Numbered from the stretch's first letter, positions 35,425 to 46,863 are shown. The stretch is DNA of 64,000 nucleotides from Tuctoria greenei (GCA_036927565.1 JAYESD010000003.1:81885311-81949310), one strand, 5' to 3'. The notes: generated from the sequence alone by a model not told the origin. Numbers and translations are program-made.

Positions 35425-36215
35425 AAGATTACCATGTTTCTTAACAAAGCATTTGCAATCAAAGACCTAAAAGTGTGTGACACTAGTTCTATGTCCAAAC
35501 CGAAGTTCATATGGTGTTTTTCCTAACTTAGCACACAAGAAAACACAATTTGAGACATAACAAGCGGTTGCAATTGCATCAGCCCAAAACTTCCTTGGAG
35601 TTTGATATTCTTCAAGCATAGTCCTAGCCATCTCAACTAAGGTTATGTTCTTTTCTCTATGACACCATTTTGTTGAGGTACATAGGGTGAATAAATTTGA
35701 TGATCTATTCTATTTTCAGCACAAAAGTGATCAAACGATTGATTTTTTAATTCAGTTCCATTGTCACTTCTAATTGTTTTTAAAGATCCTGGATGATCAA
35801 TTGATAATTTAAGAAATAAATTTTTAAAGTGACTAAAAGCTTCATTCTTAAATGTCATAAAGTAAACCCAAGAGTATTTAGAATAATCATCAACAATCAC
35901 AAGAACATACCATTTACCTCCAAAAGATTGAACACATGAAGGACCTACGGTGTCAAGATGAGAAAGTTGTCCCAGATAAGTTGTCATGGTCATTGTGACA
36001 GGAGCATGTTAACCTACAACCATCTTAGCATGTATACAAGAAGAGCACACAATTTCTTTGTCCCCTTTAAGCTTAGGCAGCCTACGTATGCGATCAAGAG
36101 CACTAACACGCGTGAGATGATCAAAAGCTATGTGACCAAGTCTATGATGCCAAAAATATAAGTCTTTCGAGTCATTAGCAACAAGACTCCTATGATTATA
36201 GGATGAGATATCAAA
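35425..36215 (-). pseudogene. Copia interior 2 pol: integrase
   Basis: Frame 35643-35993 holds HLDTVGPSCVQSF, IRSDNGTELKNQSFDHF and SPYVPQQNGVIEKRT, which keep the D,D,E residues. RKFWADAIATACYV lies downstream (35520-35600). The zinc region (36000-36200) is broken by several stops. The uninterrupted sequence around 35430 shows the Tat element insertion site of interior 1 before insertion. Confidence 0.85.
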
Positions 36216-36560
36216 ATCACCTTTAAAAACTCTTCCAAATCAAGACATGTTAAAAATGAGCTCACTATTTGAATCTACAACCTTGCAGCAATTTTTAGTG
36301 AAAATAATTTTCGGATTTTCATCTAGCTATTGTGAAACAGAGAGCAAGTTGTATTTCAAATTTTTAACAAGTGCCAAACCCTTCAAAGTGCAGTGATTAT
36401 TTACTCTATCTGAACTCTTAGCAATTATAGGAGTTGAAGAAGTATTAGCAAAAGTAACATTCTCTACACGTGACACAAAACAGAGGGAGGAGAACCATTC
36501 TTTATCACCGGTCATGTGGCGTGAGCAACCTCAATCCACAATTCAAATGTTCTCCTTCCC
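36216..36560 (-). pseudogene. Copia interior 2 protease region
   Basis: The active-site stretch reads V-D-stop-G-C-S-R-H-M-T-G: the serine codon of the D-S-G triad has become TGA. NVTFANTSSTPII and LKYNLLSVSQ follow. Interior 1 has a different lesion in the same triad, so the two copies were inactivated independently here. Confidence 0.75.
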
Positions 36561-38852
36561 CAAGAGTGTAACCTACATAGAAGCACAATACGTCGATGAC
36601 TTAACAATAGAGTTAGTCAAAAGGCATTTAGGAATCCAGTACTGAGTCACACGATGACAACAAGAATAACACACGAAAGCTGAGATAAAACAGCAGGTTT
36701 ATGAGCCAAAGTTTGAGAATTTTTGTACCCCACTACTGACCTACGAGATGTTACATGTGTATCACTAAAAATAGTAGATTTGGAAGCAAACTTTGCATGT
36801 TTTTGACACATAACAACAGGTTGCATGTTTCTGACATTCGGTTTAGCATGTGTAGCAAATTTTGCATGGTTGTTATGTGATCTAGCAATCATTCTTTATT
36901 TTTTCTATTGTTTAGCTAGTCTATAACAAAAATCTATAACATGACCATCTCTACCATAATAGGTACAATGAAATTTAACTTTGTTTTCATGTCTAGATGA
37001 GCAAGCAACATGTTTATTGGAAACCGAATGAGACAACACTCCTGCAGATTTAATAACCACTTCTTTTTGTTTAGTAATTGTTTGAATCAAACCACTTCCT
37101 AATGACTTTACAATTTTAGATGGATGAGCCTTAGCATGAGCATGGGAATCAAAACCTAAACCAGATTTATCATTACATGATTTAGAGGAATTCAACAGCA
37201 AGGTCAGATTCTTATTCCCATTACAAAATCGCTCTAGTGTCCTATTCTTTTCATCAAGTTTCTTAGACAAATCTATGAAATTTTCACATGAAGTTTTTCC
37301 TTATAATTTTCAATTAGAATAATATTTAACTTCATGAGAGCGTAAAGCATTATTCAAATTAGAAATCTCATCTATAGCATCATGTAGTTTCTTATCACAA
37401 GATCATCACAAGTGGAACATTGCAAATCAAATGTAGAACAACTAGCATCTTTTATATTTTTATCATTAAGTGCAGCAAGCTTTTTGTTCTTTTCGATTTC
37501 AAGTTCAAGTTTATCAAGTGTGGAGGTGTGCGTATTTCTTGAAGAGGACAATTGTTCATATATAAGCTCACATAAGGAACAAGAATCATCACTAGGAATC
37601 AAAGTTTTTAAATGATTAATTTCATATTCTAGTGATTCAATTTTCACAGCATTGTCCCTATGTTTTTTGTCCCTTTTCTAAAGTATAACAGTGGCACGAG
37701 AAAAAGCATCACACATTTCTTCGCAAGTAGGACATACCTCTTCATCATCGTTATTGTGTTCTGCCTCCTCCATACTTGATCTTGAGTTGCCTGCCATGAA
37801 GCACATATTTGTCAAATTCTCTTCATCTTCATCACTTTCGATGTCCACATCGCTTGAGCCAAGTTCTTGAAGTGTGGAGACAAAGTTGTTTACCTATTAG
37901 CGACCTGTAAACCTTTCTTCTTGTTGTTGTTGTTTGTAGAGGAGGACTTGAATTTTGCTTGCTTCTCATTACGGGGAGTAGAACCTAAAAGGTTAGGGCA
38001 ATTTGTTCGAAAATGTCCAAATTCACCGCATTCACAACATCGTTGAGAAACACCACTTCCTCTTCTTCGAGTTCTCACAATTTGCAATGCTTTTGAGAAT
38101 CGAGTAGAAAGAAGTACTATCTCCTCCTCTGAAAACTCTTCAATCTGTTCAAGACTTAGAGAGGACAGCAAAGCAAGTGTACCACATGATAAAGATTGAC
38201 TAGAGCTAGTCGTGTCACGTTGTGAAACAAATTCAAGAGACTTGTTGGGATTCTTACGTGAGATTATGTCAATCTCATGACTTTTTAACTTAGAATATAG
38301 CACATATAATTTAAGTGTACTCATGACAGTGGATTCACGAAAAGATGTAACTTTCATCTTCCAAATTGACATGTCTAAAGCACTTAGTAATTGCCTAGCA
38401 TCTTCAGCATCGGGGAAATAAATGTTGACACTACGCAAGTTGCTGAGAGTTTTGTTAAAGCGAGCAAAGGGGCCATCGATTGACTTACCGGGTTGCATCT
38501 CAAAGCGCATGTATTCTTTCTTGAACATGTCTTGTCTTACCTCCTTGATAGTGTTGGATCCTTCATGATAATCACATAGAGCTTTCTAAACATCATACGC
38601 GGATCGGAGGTGTGTAACTCAATCGAAGTCACTTTGAGTCAATCCTTGTATGATCAAGTTTCGTGCTTTGTTGTTGTCGACATCTCTCATATTCGTATTC
38701 ATGACTTGATCGTTTGGCAGCACGTTGTAAGTCTTGTATACATTTTCCCATATTGCAAAGCCTTGCGCCTGGATGAAAGCCTCTATACGTGCCTTCCAAA
38801 CCTGAAAATCAATGTCACTAAACACACAAGGTTTTGCATAGTATTTCTCCAT
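36561..38852 (-). pseudogene. Copia interior 2 gag (long Sirevirus-type)
   Basis: Starts MEKYYAKPCVFSDIDFQVWK at 38852 and continues through IWENVYKTYNVLPNDQ. Frame 37890-38528 gives FKKEYMRFEMQPGKSIDGPF, LSALDMSIWKMKV, a coiled-coil-like SLEQIEEFSEEEIVLLSTRF and an intact zinc knuckle CCECGEFGHFRTNC. The central part (37372-37647) is rich in E, K and L. Frame 36905-37270 ends with a second zinc-type motif CTYYGRDGHVIDFCYR, its first cysteine pair altered. Stops occur between these frames. Confidence 0.82.
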
Positions 38853-38897
38853 GATGATTAGTCAAAACACGTGTAAATCACAAAGATTAGAGCATCA

Positions 38898-38913
38898 TGG
38901 CTTTGATACCAAT
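38898..38913 (-). promoter_or_regulatory. Primer-binding site of copia interior 2
   Basis: The minus strand reads ATTGGTATCAAAGCCA next to LTR 3, one base different from the initiator methionine tRNA-type site of interior 1. Confidence 0.82.
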
Positions 38914-40231
38914 TGTAGGATCGAAGAGCACATGAAAAGCTACCATAGGGGGTGAATTGTCGATTAAAACTTTTTTAGCGGAAGCAACAAAAACTGCTCA
39001 ACAAAAAAAAACAATCTGGTCAAGAAACAATGTGTGCAACTAATATGAACGTGTTCAACTGTGACAAAAGTGGTATAGATTGTGAAGAATCAATTCACAA
39101 AGATGTCACAACAAGAATCACGAAAAACTATCAAGAAAAACTCAAGTTATGATCGAAAGATCGAACAAGGGTCAATCTGTTCTACCCGAGTAAAAACCAG
39201 ACGTGCCACACTGCAAAGAAACTCGTGTAGAACTGAAACCACAAATCCAATAATCCTGAAATTTTCATGGATGAAATATAATCAAGTTGTGAAGACAACC
39301 CAAAAATAAGCATGTCAATTGGATGTGTAAAACTTGAGTTATGAGAAAAACACCAACGCAATGTAGTGATGTGCAGAAACTCGACAAGAAAAACTTGTCT
39401 GAAACAAGTCGGACGAACAAGGCACAAAAGTTCTATTAAACTACGAATTTTATTGATCAAAAACATAAGAGGAACAGCCCAAGTCGTCTTACCATGAGCT
39501 CTGGCCTCTCTTGCTTTTATAACCAGCCCTAAAGCCAACCCAATCCAAACTAGGACTCTAATCCTACTCGGTTTCAACTGAAACTTTCCATAACTGCTCA
39601 AGACTCATTAATACGCATATAGAAGCAATCTTATGACTTCCAAAAAAACTTAAGAACGTCCTAAAAATTCCTAAAAAAACTCAACTTCATGACCCACACA
39701 AAATCTAACCAAAACAAACTCGAAACTTTCCATAAACAAACCATAACCACCTCAGCCGCAGCCTGAGGCATAATTCAGCCGGTTGGACCTTTCCGACCAA
39801 TTCTTTATATCCACTTTTATTCATCACGCCTTGGAACCATGTTGCCACGTTCATGCACTCCTTGCACACGTGCAAACGCCTTCCAACAACGTCCACGATA
39901 CCTTCTTATGCATTGTTCTTGACCTAAACATGTTGTGTGACCTCCCGATCAACTCAACAACAATTCCTCCCAAACTTAGTTGTTGAACCTCATCTTCTCT
40001 CTAAGACCAGTTCAATGGATCCCGTAACCAGCCATGTCTTGACCTCAAGCAACACTTGCACATGAACAAACAATCAATTCTTCCAAGCACAAGTCCTCGA
40101 CTTGACTCACATTAGTCCGATAACCACAACACCTTATGTGAGCACCTCACATAAGAATGTTGCAAACATAGTAAGATAATGTCCACCATGATCAACCAAA
40201 CACATCAAAAACTTAGTAAAAGGATACTAAG

Positions 40232-41118
40232 TGATGAGTAGGTTTAGGCCCGATCTTCCGAAAGGTATGTCGATTGGGGTGGAGAACTCGACGTTGATGA
40301 TCCGCGGCACTCGAGCGGTTCGAGTACCCCTGCAATCACTACACCACGGCTCCGTTGGTTATCAACCGTGCTGCACACGCTTGACCTCGCCAAGAAGGCT
40401 AATCCCTGTAAGTGCAATCGAGAACACGAGCAAGAACGTAGAAGACACGATCGGAAATCGCGAAATTGGGGTCTCACAAACCGTAGAACGGCGATTTTAT
40501 TGATCTAAGCAAAACCCCATTGTCTATGGCGGCTACCATGGAGTATATATAGGTGGGAGGACGTCCAAGGGGGTGTTAGGGTCGTGACCTAACCCTAAGA
40601 CACGAAAATAATAAACTTAGACTTGATACAAGGCCCAATACGGTGGCGCAGCACCCTAACAGATTATGTACTTGATTTTGTTTCGATGATTCCCGACGAC
40701 TCCGAAAGAATTTTGACATGGGACCGGTGCCATTGGAAAGGTTATCTTCTCCCCTTTCCGTGCATATGTATAACGTCCAAAACGGAGTTCGTATGCGTCC
40801 TGGTCGTCCGTTTTAGTGCGTACTGCTCCTGGACTCCGAGTTGGATACGATTTGGAGTTTGGTTCGGTTTCCATCTTCTTTGAACGAATTCTCTGGTCTT
40901 CCATGTTCCTAATACTCCCTCCAAGTACTCCTTGAACCTCTCCATGGATCCTAATCACAAATAAATCATTAAGTAGCAATCTATGCTCAAAAACATATAA
41001 GGAAATATATAAGAACGAGTTCACCTATGAAATTAATTGTTTTGTATGAACTCTATTGATTGCATCTTGTATGTTCAATGGAGTGTTGTTTGTATCCATA
41101 GAAGTGATGTCCTCATCA
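40232..41118 (-). mobile_element. 3' LTR of the gag-only element (887 bp)
   Basis: Ends TGATGAGTAGG and TCCTCATCA are mutually inverted (TGATGAG). The core promoter TATATATA is at 40544-40551. It contains the last codons and stop of the gag frame (41025). Confidence 0.92.
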
Positions 41119-42656
41119 TCCTCCCCTTCTTGAATTGGAGTCGTCCTCGACTCAAGTTCATCTTCTATCATGTATGGGTCCATATGTGCAACGCCATCAA
41201 ATCTTCTTGTAAGCATGAAAGGAGGAGGCCAAGGTGGTGGACGACATAGTGCACCATCTTGATCTTGTCCAAACAAGAGCGCACATTCACTTGAGCCAGG
41301 ATCCCAAACAAATAAACTTTGTACCATATTTGTAGGTGCAATGATAATGTGCATGATCTCGTCATTCTCTCCTTCTTTATGACAAGCCGTCCTCGGCTTG
41401 CTCGTACGTCCAGGAAAAAGGATTGCTTTGGGGGTAGAATGAACACTGTCCATATTGCACGACTGCAGCGAACAATACTTCTCTTTTATTTTTTGTCCCT
41501 GATGCAAGAAAAAAATACTAGAAAAGCTTGACAAAACATTATTAGCGTTAGTGCATTCATTTACTTTAGGATGTTGTTGCAGCACAAAAGGAGTTTTCTC
41601 ATTTGAACAAATGTAAACTTTATGCACCATAAACACACCACTATGTTCATATTTGCCTACTGCATGAAAAATATTTCTACTTAACCAAGGCAATTCAGAT
41701 TGGGAAAATATTCTCTTCTCTACGATATCTAGATCACAAAGAGTGTCAAATTCAATATAACCCAAAGTATTTAGAGAAGATAACAATTTCAGCTCATCCC
41801 TTTCACATGTAGTTGGGATCAAATGCTTAATTTCAGCACAAGTGAGTGATAAAGTATCAAATTCATTTGGTTGTTCTAGCATAGGTACAATATAATTATC
41901 AGCACACAACTCATTTTTGTTGTAAGAGTCAGTAGGAAAATCAACTAATGGTAAAGGTGTATTATGAAAAGGTTCATCTTGTTGCTGCTCATCGATAGTA
42001 TGATTGGTAGCAAAATTCAGCACATCTGAAAATATCATACCGTGGTTAACTGTAGAGCATTGTCCATTAACACTACTCTCATTTTCAGCATGAAATTCAA
42101 ATGCATTATGAGTTGATTCATAAAAAAATTCAGAAGAGTTGTTCAACACCTCACTCTCATTTGCATCCCCATTTATTTGTTCATGTTCCTGCAAAAGGTT
42201 AGGCAAAGGAGGAGGTACAACAGGAAAATTCTTCGCAAGTTCATGTATTTCAACTTTACAATTAGATACATTAGCAAAAGTTTCTCGCATAAGAATTTTC
42301 ATATCTTTCCATGTTCGAGGTCTTTCTAAATCACTTAAGTTGTTCCACCAAGTTAATGCACAACATACTAATGCACTTGCAACATTTCTAATCTTTCTTT
42401 TCTCACACATATGACGTTGTCCAAAAATTTTATCCAACTCTATTTCCCAAGCAATATATTCATCGTAACCAAAACCATCATAAGAAGGAAGAGATGGGAG
42501 AATGTAATTACTTCTTGTGGAAGGTGTTGTAAAGGTGGTCTGAATGTCATGTGAATCCTTGGTTGATATTTGATTTTTAGTGAGCAACTCTATCGCCGTC
42601 TTCATCATGTCCATCATCTCAGCATATAATGCATGATTCTTGCTTTTACCTGACAT
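41025..42656 (-). CDS. Gag-like protein of the gag-only element
   Basis: One uninterrupted minus-strand frame of 543 codons from the methionine of MSGKSKNH at 42656 (547 from an upstream in-frame methionine at 42668). Residues about 60-150 hold LPSYDGFGYDEYIAWEIEL, KIRNVASALVCCALTWWNNL and RTWKDMKILMRETFANV, a retrotransposon gag (capsid-like) domain. After a proline-rich break (PVVPPPLPNLLQ), the remaining about 370 residues are polar, rich in N, E and S, with no zinc knuckle. The last about 30 residues (SMDTNNTPLNIQDAINRV) and the stop lie inside the 3' LTR, so the LTR must keep this coding stretch. It is the only long intact element frame in the window. It should form or join virus-like particles, by analogy with gag. 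Confidence 0.82.
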   Translation of the reverse strand: MSGKSKNHALYAEMMDMMKTAIELLTKNQISTKDSHDIQTTFTTPSTRSNYILPSLPSYDGFGYDEYIAWEIELDKIFGQRHMCEKRKIRNVASALVCCALTWWNNLSDLERPRTWKDMKILMRETFANVSNCKVEIHELAKNFPVVPPPLPNLLQEHEQINGDANESEVLNNSSEFFYESTHNAFEFHAENESSVNGQCSTVNHGMIFSDVLNFATNHTIDEQQQDEPFHNTPLPLVDFPTDSYNKNELCADNYIVPMLEQPNEFDTLSLTCAEIKHLIPTTCERDELKLLSSLNTLGYIEFDTLCDLDIVEKRIFSQSELPWLSRNIFHAVGKYEHSGVFMVHKVYICSNEKTPFVLQQHPKVNECTNANNVLSSFSSIFFLHQGQKIKEKYCSLQSCNMDSVHSTPKAILFPGRTSKPRTACHKEGENDEIMHIIIAPTNMVQSLFVWDPGSSECALLFGQDQDGALCRPPPWPPPFMLTRRFDGVAHMDPYMIEDELESRTTPIQEGEDDEDITSMDTNNTPLNIQDAINRVHTKQLIS

Positions 42657-42668
42657 TGTTAGTAGCAA

Positions 42669-43859
42669 ACAGAAGACAACACAAAAAATATGTTATCCCT
42701 ATCAACTACAAAGGATAATGGAAAAGTGGAAGTGGAATCACACACTCTCAAGCGTCTTACCACGCTCTTACAAGTGTTCTTACCGACACTGCAGGTGGCA
42801 AACGGTGGACGGTATGAAGAAACCAATGAAGCGTGGGATGATTGCAAAGGTGTATCGATTCTGCTCAAGAGTAAGGTGTAGCTTGGATGGCACTTTCTAT
42901 GTAGCAAGGATTAACAACAATGAAATCAGATAGTAAAGTTGAATAAGTGTCCAAAGTATTTGTCAAAGTTGCTTGCCTAAATGTGTTCCTAGTAGTTCAA
43001 GCTAGCAAGACATGAGACAAAACTAGATGACACAAAGAATGCAAGCACTTCTGTTTTTTATTGTTTTTTCTCCTTTTTTTTGTGCGGCTTTTGTTTCTTG
43101 TTTTGCACTTGCGTTTTTCTTTTTTCTTCCTTTTTTTTCAGAATGTGCTGCAAGGGAAGAACACAATGAAAATCAACCCAAGATATCTCGTATGTCTGTC
43201 GCAGATTTTCTGCTCAATCTTCCAAGGACAAATAGGCATACTTATAGGCTCTAAATTGGAAAACTTAGAACAGAAAGATTGTAGATATATCTCTCCTCTT
43301 CAATTTCAATATATGGAAGACCTATTTTGGAAAAGAACAATAGGAGATACTGACCCCGAAATACAGACTGTTCAGAATTTTTATGTCAATAACAGATTCG
43401 GATCTAATGCAATTTAGACATCGATAACTACATTTTCTGGGAAAATGATGAATACGAAAGTTATAGAGAACTTCTTAAGATTTCCGTAAAGTACAATAAC
43501 ATCAAAATCCGAGTTCGTATGTGCGAGATATGATGAAAATACCAAACTGCACAGAGGTGAATCTAATCTGGACGTGATGACGTGATTCAAAAGGATGAAT
43601 CACACAATGCAAAACTCAAACTAATACCAAAAACACTTTCTAAACCAGCAATATGACTCAACCACGGACACGAACTCAACAAAACCAAACTGAATAACAA
43701 AGTTGCAAAGGCTCAATGTGGTTTGGACAAAGTAATGAACAGATCTACTAAACTGCAAGTTTTTTTGTGGCTTTTTTGTGGACTCTAGGTATGAAAAACA
43801 GAACTAATGTAATGGATAGATGAATTACCTAACGGGCAACCTGGAAATCTGATACCAAT
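42669..43859 (-). other. Leader and primer-binding site of the gag-only element
   Basis: On the minus strand the primer site is at about 43847-43859. The roughly 1.2-kb leader that follows is non-coding as far as I can see, with an A-rich run (plus 43056-43140, T-rich). Confidence 0.65.
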
Positions 43860-44746
43860 TGATGAGTAGGTTTAGGCCCGATCTTCCGAAAGGTATGTCG
43901 ATTGGGGTGGAGAACTCGACGTTGATGATCCGCGGCACTCGAGCGGTTCGAGTACCCCTGCAATCACTACACCACGGCTCCGTTGCTTATCAACCGTGCT
44001 GCACACGCTTGACCTCGCCAAGAAGGCTAATCCCTGCAAGTGCAATCGAGAACACGAGCAAGAACGTAGAAGACACGATCGGAAATCGCGAAATTGGGGT
44101 CTCACAAACCGTAGAACGGCGATTTTATTGATCTAAGCAAAACCCCATTGTCTATGGCGGCTACCATAGAGTATATATAGGTGGGAGGACGTCCTAGGGA
44201 GTGTTAGGGTCGTGACCTAACCCTAAGACACGAAAATAATAAACTTAGACTTGATACAAGGCCCAATACGGTGGCGCAGCACCCTGACAGATTCTGTACT
44301 TGATTTTGTTTCGACGATTCCTGACGACTCCAAAAGAATTTTGACATGGTACTGGTGCCATTGGAAAGGTTATCCTCTCCCCTTTCCGTGCATATGTAGA
44401 ACGTCCAAAACGGATTTCGTATGCGTCCTGGGCGTCCGTTTTAGTGCGTACTGCTCCTGGACTCCGAGTTGGATACGATTTGGAGTTTGGTTCGGTTTTC
44501 ATCTTCTTTGAACGAATTCTCTGGTCTTCCACGTTCCTAATACTCCGTCCAAGTACTCCTTGAACCTCTCCATGGATCCTAATCACAAATAAATCATTAA
44601 GTAGCAATCTATGCTCAAAAACATATAAGGAAATATATAAGAACGAGTTCACCTCTGAAATTAATTGTTGTGTATGAACTCTATTGATTGCATCTTGTAT
44701 GTTCAATGGAGTGTTGTTTGTATCCATAGAAGTGATGTCCTCATCA
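43860..44746 (-). mobile_element. 5' LTR of the gag-only element (887 bp)
   Basis: Same ends and length as the copy at 40232. The core promoter TATATATA is at 44172-44179. The minus-strand frame at 44245-44793 includes the same C-terminal gag codons as the 3' LTR and is not itself a gene. Confidence 0.92.
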
Positions 44747-45029
44747 CTAAGAAAATCTTCCCATAAGTGTAAAGCAAGTTTGAAACATTGCAAATGAAAA
44801 ATATAGCAGCCACACGATTATTTCAGCACATAGAAAGTTCGGACAGTCCAAAACAGCCGCTATGCATTATACAAGAAAAGTTCGGACATTCCAGAATGCA
44901 AAACACGTGCAGCTCACATGCAGCAAAGTCGGACAGTGCGAAGCGTGTTTCTCAAGTATATTCAGAACTTTGCATGTAAACCTACACATTTAACATAATT
45001 GTCAATGTATTCAGCACATAGGTCTCACA

Positions 45030-45034
45030 TACTC
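45030..45034. repeat. Target-site duplication TACTC (right copy)
   Basis: Directly follows the third copia LTR and matches 8443-8447. Confidence 0.8.
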
Positions 45035-46084
45035 AAGCCATAGAAGAAGAGAAATAGGATGACTATTTAAAGCGGGTTTATAGGATGGACGAGATGTCTG
45101 AAGTTATGCAACATGAACACACAGAAGTGAGCCTCCTTGCTTTTGTGACTCAGTTTATAGCAATTAAGTTTATGTGTTTCTTCTCCAATAATTGCTGCAA
45201 AGACCTTGTCAAATTGATCAGCGATATCCTTTCAAAGTCTCATAAAGTTCGAAAAGACATGTACTAGTCAAATAAAATGCTTTCTAATCTTAGTATGAAA
45301 TATGAGAAGATTGACGTGTGCCCAAGAAATTGCATGCTTTTACGGAAAGAGCATTTCAAGAGAAGAAGTTCTTAAAGTGTGATAAATCAAGGTTTGTCGA
45401 AGTTATGAATGAGGACGATGACAAGGTGACGACAGAAGTCACTCACAAGCAGCTTTGTTACATATATGTCACACCTCAGTTGAAGTGGTTGTTGCTCTAA
45501 AAAGAACAGTCGGGCACATGAGGTTGCACAAAGAAGTTGTGCGTGACAACGATCGAGTCATGGCGCACACGCCCGACAGTGAGACGTGGAGGGCGCTTGA
45601 CAGATTTGATGCACACTTCACTAGTGATGCCAAAAATATTCGCATCGGGTTAGCAACAGATGACTTCTCACAGTTCAGTAATGCTATACCTTACTCTTGT
45701 TGGCCCATCTTTGCTATCTCGTACAACTTTGCACCTTCTCTTTGCATGAAATATGAATTCATGCTCTTTTGCCTCATCCTACCTAGTCCTGATCATCCTG
45801 GCCCATACCTCAACGTGATGTTGAAATCATTGATTGAAGAGGTAAAATGGTTGTGGATAAGATAGGAGTTGAAGCATACGACTGTTACAAGTTGGAATTC
45901 AACATTCGAGTTGTATACCTGTGGTTTCTTAAAGATTTCAAGGCAGAGAACATTTTTGCCAGTTGGAGTGTTCAGGGACTTTTGGCATGTGTGATATGTG
46001 GTTGACATGGATTGTTTTCCCTTAGTCATGGTGGCAAAATCTGCTACTTTAATTTCCATTGACTTTGGTTGCTCTAGAATCACA
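45035..46084 (+). pseudogene. CACTA tnp2-type transposase fragment
   Basis: Plus-strand frames give MKYEKIDVCPRNCMLLRKEH, then FVEVMNEDDDKVTTEVTHKQL, then in another frame DSETWRALDRFDAHFTSDAK, IRIGLATDDFSQFSNA, SCWPIFAISYNFAPSLCMKY and PSPDHPGPYLNVMLKSLIEE, ending near ASWSVQGLLAC and SHGGKICYF. These are consecutive blocks of the tnp2 transposase family (PF02992). GLATD holds a conserved acidic residue. Frame changes occur near 45300, 45460 and 45870. The reading stops abruptly where CACTA subterminal repeats begin (46086), so the 3' part of the gene is deleted. The copia array inserted just upstream of this fragment. Confidence 0.85.
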
Positions 46085-46085
46085 T

Positions 46086-46497
46086 CATTAAAAAATAGGA
46101 ATGACCTTACTTACAACGGTGGGATGCAACGCCGTTGTAAATAAGCCAATTTTATTTACGATGATTGTCTGGCCGTCGTAAATAATCCATAGTTATTACG
46201 ACAGTCATAACTGATCATCGTAAATAAGCTATTATTATTTACAACAGCACGTGCCAAGCCATCGTAACTAAGGCATATGTGGCATGGGTCGCCTATGATG
46301 GTCAGCCATAGCAGTCATAAATAATCTTATTTACGATAGTGCCCTTCGCAAATAATCTTATTTACGACAAAAAAATGAGTGATGGTCAGATGTCGTCGTA
46401 AATAAGACAATGCCATCGTAAATATCCTAATTACAATGGCATTCCCCTTATCTATGATGGCATCTGACCATCGTAAGTGTGCCGGATTCATGTAATG
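46086..46497. repeat. CACTA subterminal repeats and right terminus
   Basis: About a dozen copies of TTA(T/C)TTACGA or TCGTAAATAA in both orientations. The right end, read inward, is CATTACATGAATCCGGCAC, a decayed CACTACATGAATCCGG terminus. The same terminal block is found at 48009 in the opposite orientation. Subterminal repeats of this kind bind the accessory transposase in CACTA elements. Confidence 0.7.
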
Positions 46498-46863
46498 GCA
46501 ATATTCACAGATGTTGTATTTCGATCTAATGATTGTAGATTTATACTAATACATAATAGAGATTAAAACTACAATTTGATCTAGAATTTATACATTTACA
46601 AGGATAATTGATCATATATTAATTATTTTATAATTAACATTATCTTTACCATTAACAAATTTAACAAGTAAAAAACCGCCGTTGCCACTGCTAGGCCCGA
46701 CGCCATGCAGCTCGCCCGTTACCGCCACCGCGCCCGCTCGCCCCAAGCTGCCACCCGGACGGCCAACCCCTGCTTGATGCCGATTTCTGGCATATGTAGT
46801 GTAGGATTTCTGTTTATATGTGGTATAGGATGTCGGGTCCTGAGGGTCAACAATTATATAAAT
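46498..46863. other. Unassigned intergenic segment
   Basis: AT-rich to about 46670, then GC-rich (46680-46780). No recognisable gene or element end was seen. Confidence 0.4.

Larger units (their letters stand above)
40232..44746 (-). mobile_element. Gag-only LTR retrotransposon (4515 bp), target duplication CTAAG
   Basis: Two 887-bp LTRs (40232-41118, 43860-44746) differ at roughly 20 positions by eye. CTAAG at 40227-40231 and 44747-44751 flanks the element. Just inside the 5' LTR the minus strand reads ATTGGTATCAGAT, an initiator methionine tRNA-type primer site, and the purine run AAGAAGGGGAGGA precedes the 3' LTR. The 2741-bp interior encodes gag but no protease, RT or integrase. This is the layout described as TR-GAG in plants. 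It should depend on proteins from another element. Confidence 0.9.
8448..45029 (-). mobile_element. Tandem Sirevirus-type copia array: LTR-internal-LTR-internal-LTR
   Basis: Three LTRs of one family (8448-11013, 30504-32085, 38914-45029, all minus) alternate with two complete internal regions, each with its own purine tract and primer site. TACTC flanks only the outside. The middle LTR is shared: on its left is the primer site of interior 1, on its right the purine tract of interior 2. This is the product expected from unequal recombination between LTRs of sister copies. Insertions inside it account for more than half of its length. Both interiors are full of stops and frameshifts, so the array is not autonomous. 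Confidence 0.85.
38914..45029 (-). mobile_element. Copia LTR 3, split by a gag-only LTR element
   Basis: It starts TGTAGGATCGAAGAGC at 38914 and ends GGTCTCACA at 45029, followed by TACTC at 45030-45034. Without the insertion at 40232-44746 and one CTAAG copy it is about 1596 bp. No purine tract follows on the right, so this is the outer (5') LTR of the array. Confidence 0.88.

Noticed and set aside
46086..46497. A complete small CACTA MITE of 412 bp
   Set aside because: The left boundary CATTAAAAAATAGG does not match the right terminus, and the tnp2 fragment runs directly into it. A deletion derivative of a larger CACTA element explains this better.
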